From: Kroppenstedtia eburnea
GTDB lineage: Bacteria; Bacillota; Bacilli; Thermoactinomycetales; DSM-45169
NCBI RefSeq assembly: GCF_013282215.1
Contig: NZ_CP048103.1
Location: 558,001 to 622,000 of the forward strand
Direction: 5' to 3'
Length of the DNA: 64,000 bases
In this document: one piece after another, positions 63,048 through 64,000 of the stretch
Layout: every line of letters starts with the position of its first letter
Position numbering within the stretch: position 1 is the stretch's first letter
Notes under the pieces: model-generated
Database searches by the model: none
What the model saw: only the letters and a program-made list of their open reading frames with translations
What the model was told of the DNA's origin: nothing
Translations under genes and position numbers: made by a program

Positions 63048-64000
63048 GGAATGTACCCTCCCAATACCTTTCCTTTTTCATCTCGAATGGTTATTCTATT
63101 CTTTTTCGCGTACTCCAAAACTGCCTTCGGTACGGGTTTTTTCTGTACTGGTACCTCCAAAAACATTCTACCCTCAAGGGTGGCCCCAGCCAAATCTGCA
63201 TTCTGATGCCCTGATCCTGGCCGCTGTGTCGGAACATCTCTTATTCTAGTCCCAGGAGTATACTTCATCAAAAACTCATTCATGTAGTTCCTGGCTGTTT
63301 GATACTGAATTCCAGCCAATTGAGTATATTTCCTCGATATAATTTCTCCTTTATCCGGATCGTAGGAATCGACTTTTCCTTCCCGCCATCTCCCTTTCTT
63401 GTCTTTATACTTCACGTATACCTCATTGTGAGGATACTTTGATTTCATCTTAGCATTAAAGGCATTTCCCCTTGCCAGATCGAGGGAAATTCTTCTTGCT
63501 GTCTTTTCATCGTACCTTTCACGAAGAGACTTATATAACGATGTTTCGGAGATATCTTTCCCGATGAGATCGTTCACGATCTCATCTACACTTTTGGACT
63601 TGCTTACGATGTCACCGACATCATCTGCGGCTTGTTTGCCACCCCCACCACTTTTACCCGTGGCCTTGTTATACCCCTCCGCCGCTTCCTGACCGTTTTT
63701 CTTCACCCACGGCATCGCCAGTGTGCCGTCGCCGGAGACACCGGGGATCATTTGTTGCAACTGTTTTCCCAGAGCGGGGGCGCCGTCGAGGACCGCTCCG
63801 GCATAGGGGATCAATATGCCGATCATGCCCGCAATGGTGGCACTTCTCCAATCGAATTTGCGATCTCTCAGCCAGTCAAACGCCGATTGATCCGCCACTC
63901 CACCACTGCCGCCGCCGATGATCTTGGGCAACCACTTCTGTATGAATGGACTGAGCGTGGATTGGGCCAATCGGGCTCCCGCATATCGGGTGACACCGGC
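63044..64000 (-). CDS. Polymorphic toxin, C-terminal part (continues beyond the window)
   Basis: The frame is open to the right edge (AGVTRYAGARLAQST at the start). It contains a Gly-rich hydrophobic segment (TIAGMIGILIPYAGAVLDGA), a linker (GKSGGGGKQAADDVG) and a C-terminal domain. That domain reads SLRERYDEKTARRISLDLAR, KYTQLAGIQYQTARNYMNEF, LEGRMFLEVPVQKKPVPKAV and ends DEKGKVLGGYIP. The layout, a delivery part plus a small toxin tip followed by immunity genes, is that of polymorphic/contact-dependent toxins. The tip may have a restriction-endonuclease-like fold (LEVPVQ strand), but that is a guess. Confidence 0.62.
   Translation of the reverse strand, partial: AGVTRYAGARLAQSTLSPFIQKWLPKIIGGGSGGVADQSAFDWLRDRKFDWRSATIAGMIGILIPYAGAVLDGAPALGKQLQQMIPGVSGDGTLAMPWVKKNGQEAAEGYNKATGKSGGGGKQAADDVGDIVSKSKSVDEIVNDLIGKDISETSLYKSLRERYDEKTARRISLDLARGNAFNAKMKSKYPHNEVYVKYKDKKGRWREGKVDSYDPDKGEIISRKYTQLAGIQYQTARNYMNEFLMKYTPGTRIRDVPTQRPGSGHQNADLAGATLEGRMFLEVPVQKKPVPKAVLEYAKKNRITIRDEKGKVLGGYIP

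Overview
The window looks like a chromosomal segment of a spore-forming Bacillales bacterium of moderately high GC. Supporting evidence: Bacillus-type RBSs with frequent GTG/TTG starts; LipL, YwbE, YdbC, a CotF-type coat protein and a Hut cluster of Bacillus type; and TPP and guanidine-I riboswitches. The gene content and GC suit the Thermoactinomycetaceae, but that is inference.

Layout. 1-8.2 kb: end of a zinc-uptake binding protein, a phosphotransferase, an odd tRNA-like gene, lipL, hemolysin III and a SulP transporter. Between them is a decayed stretch with broken MFS and LysR genes and a small exported-protein gene split by a TnpB-less IS200/IS605-like element. 8.2-24.7 kb: a heterodimeric ABC exporter, small Bacillales genes (ydbC, ywbE), a thioesterase, an M23 peptidase, thiC with its TPP riboswitch, a degenerate ABC ATPase, an amine oxidase and an orphan pair of Opp/Dpp-type permeases. 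24.8-34.4 kb: acnA with a VOC gene, divergent iclR, msrB, signal peptidase with a Yip1 protein, a pilin-fused polymorphic toxin with its immunity gene, and pdxK. 34.7-39.7 kb: a three-gene glycolate-oxidase operon and a guanidine-I riboswitch with paired SMR exporters. 39.7-50 kb: a broken yjiH copy, then yjiH-hutG-hutI-hutU with an AraC-type response regulator, an SDR and an aldo/keto reductase. 50.3-59 kb: a coat protein, a second M23 paralogue and a complete type I restriction system (hsdR-hsdM-hsdS). 59-64 kb: tandem units that look like type I toxin-antitoxin loci, a frameshifted lipoprotein, and a polymorphic-toxin C-terminus followed by an array of immunity genes and cassette remnants.

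Two themes recur. First, seven dispersed copies of a MITE-like repeat share a core with the arms GGTTTCACATG and CATGTGAAACC. Three copies are bounded by GGGTGTGTCTG-type ends and the others by CTRGAAGC-type ends; they sit against stop codons and inside a small ORF. Second, defence and conflict functions cluster at the right end: restriction-modification, probable antisense-controlled peptide toxins, and toxin/immunity cassettes.

Best candidate for an undescribed system: 59.06-60.57 kb. Four repeat units each carry a promoter with 17-nt spacing and a plus-strand RNA of about 115-170 nt ending in a terminator. Two of the units keep an intact opposing gene for a 41-residue single-membrane-segment peptide, whose 3' end is covered by the RNA. 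This is the arrangement of Bacillus txpA/RatA-type loci, but I do not recognise the peptide.
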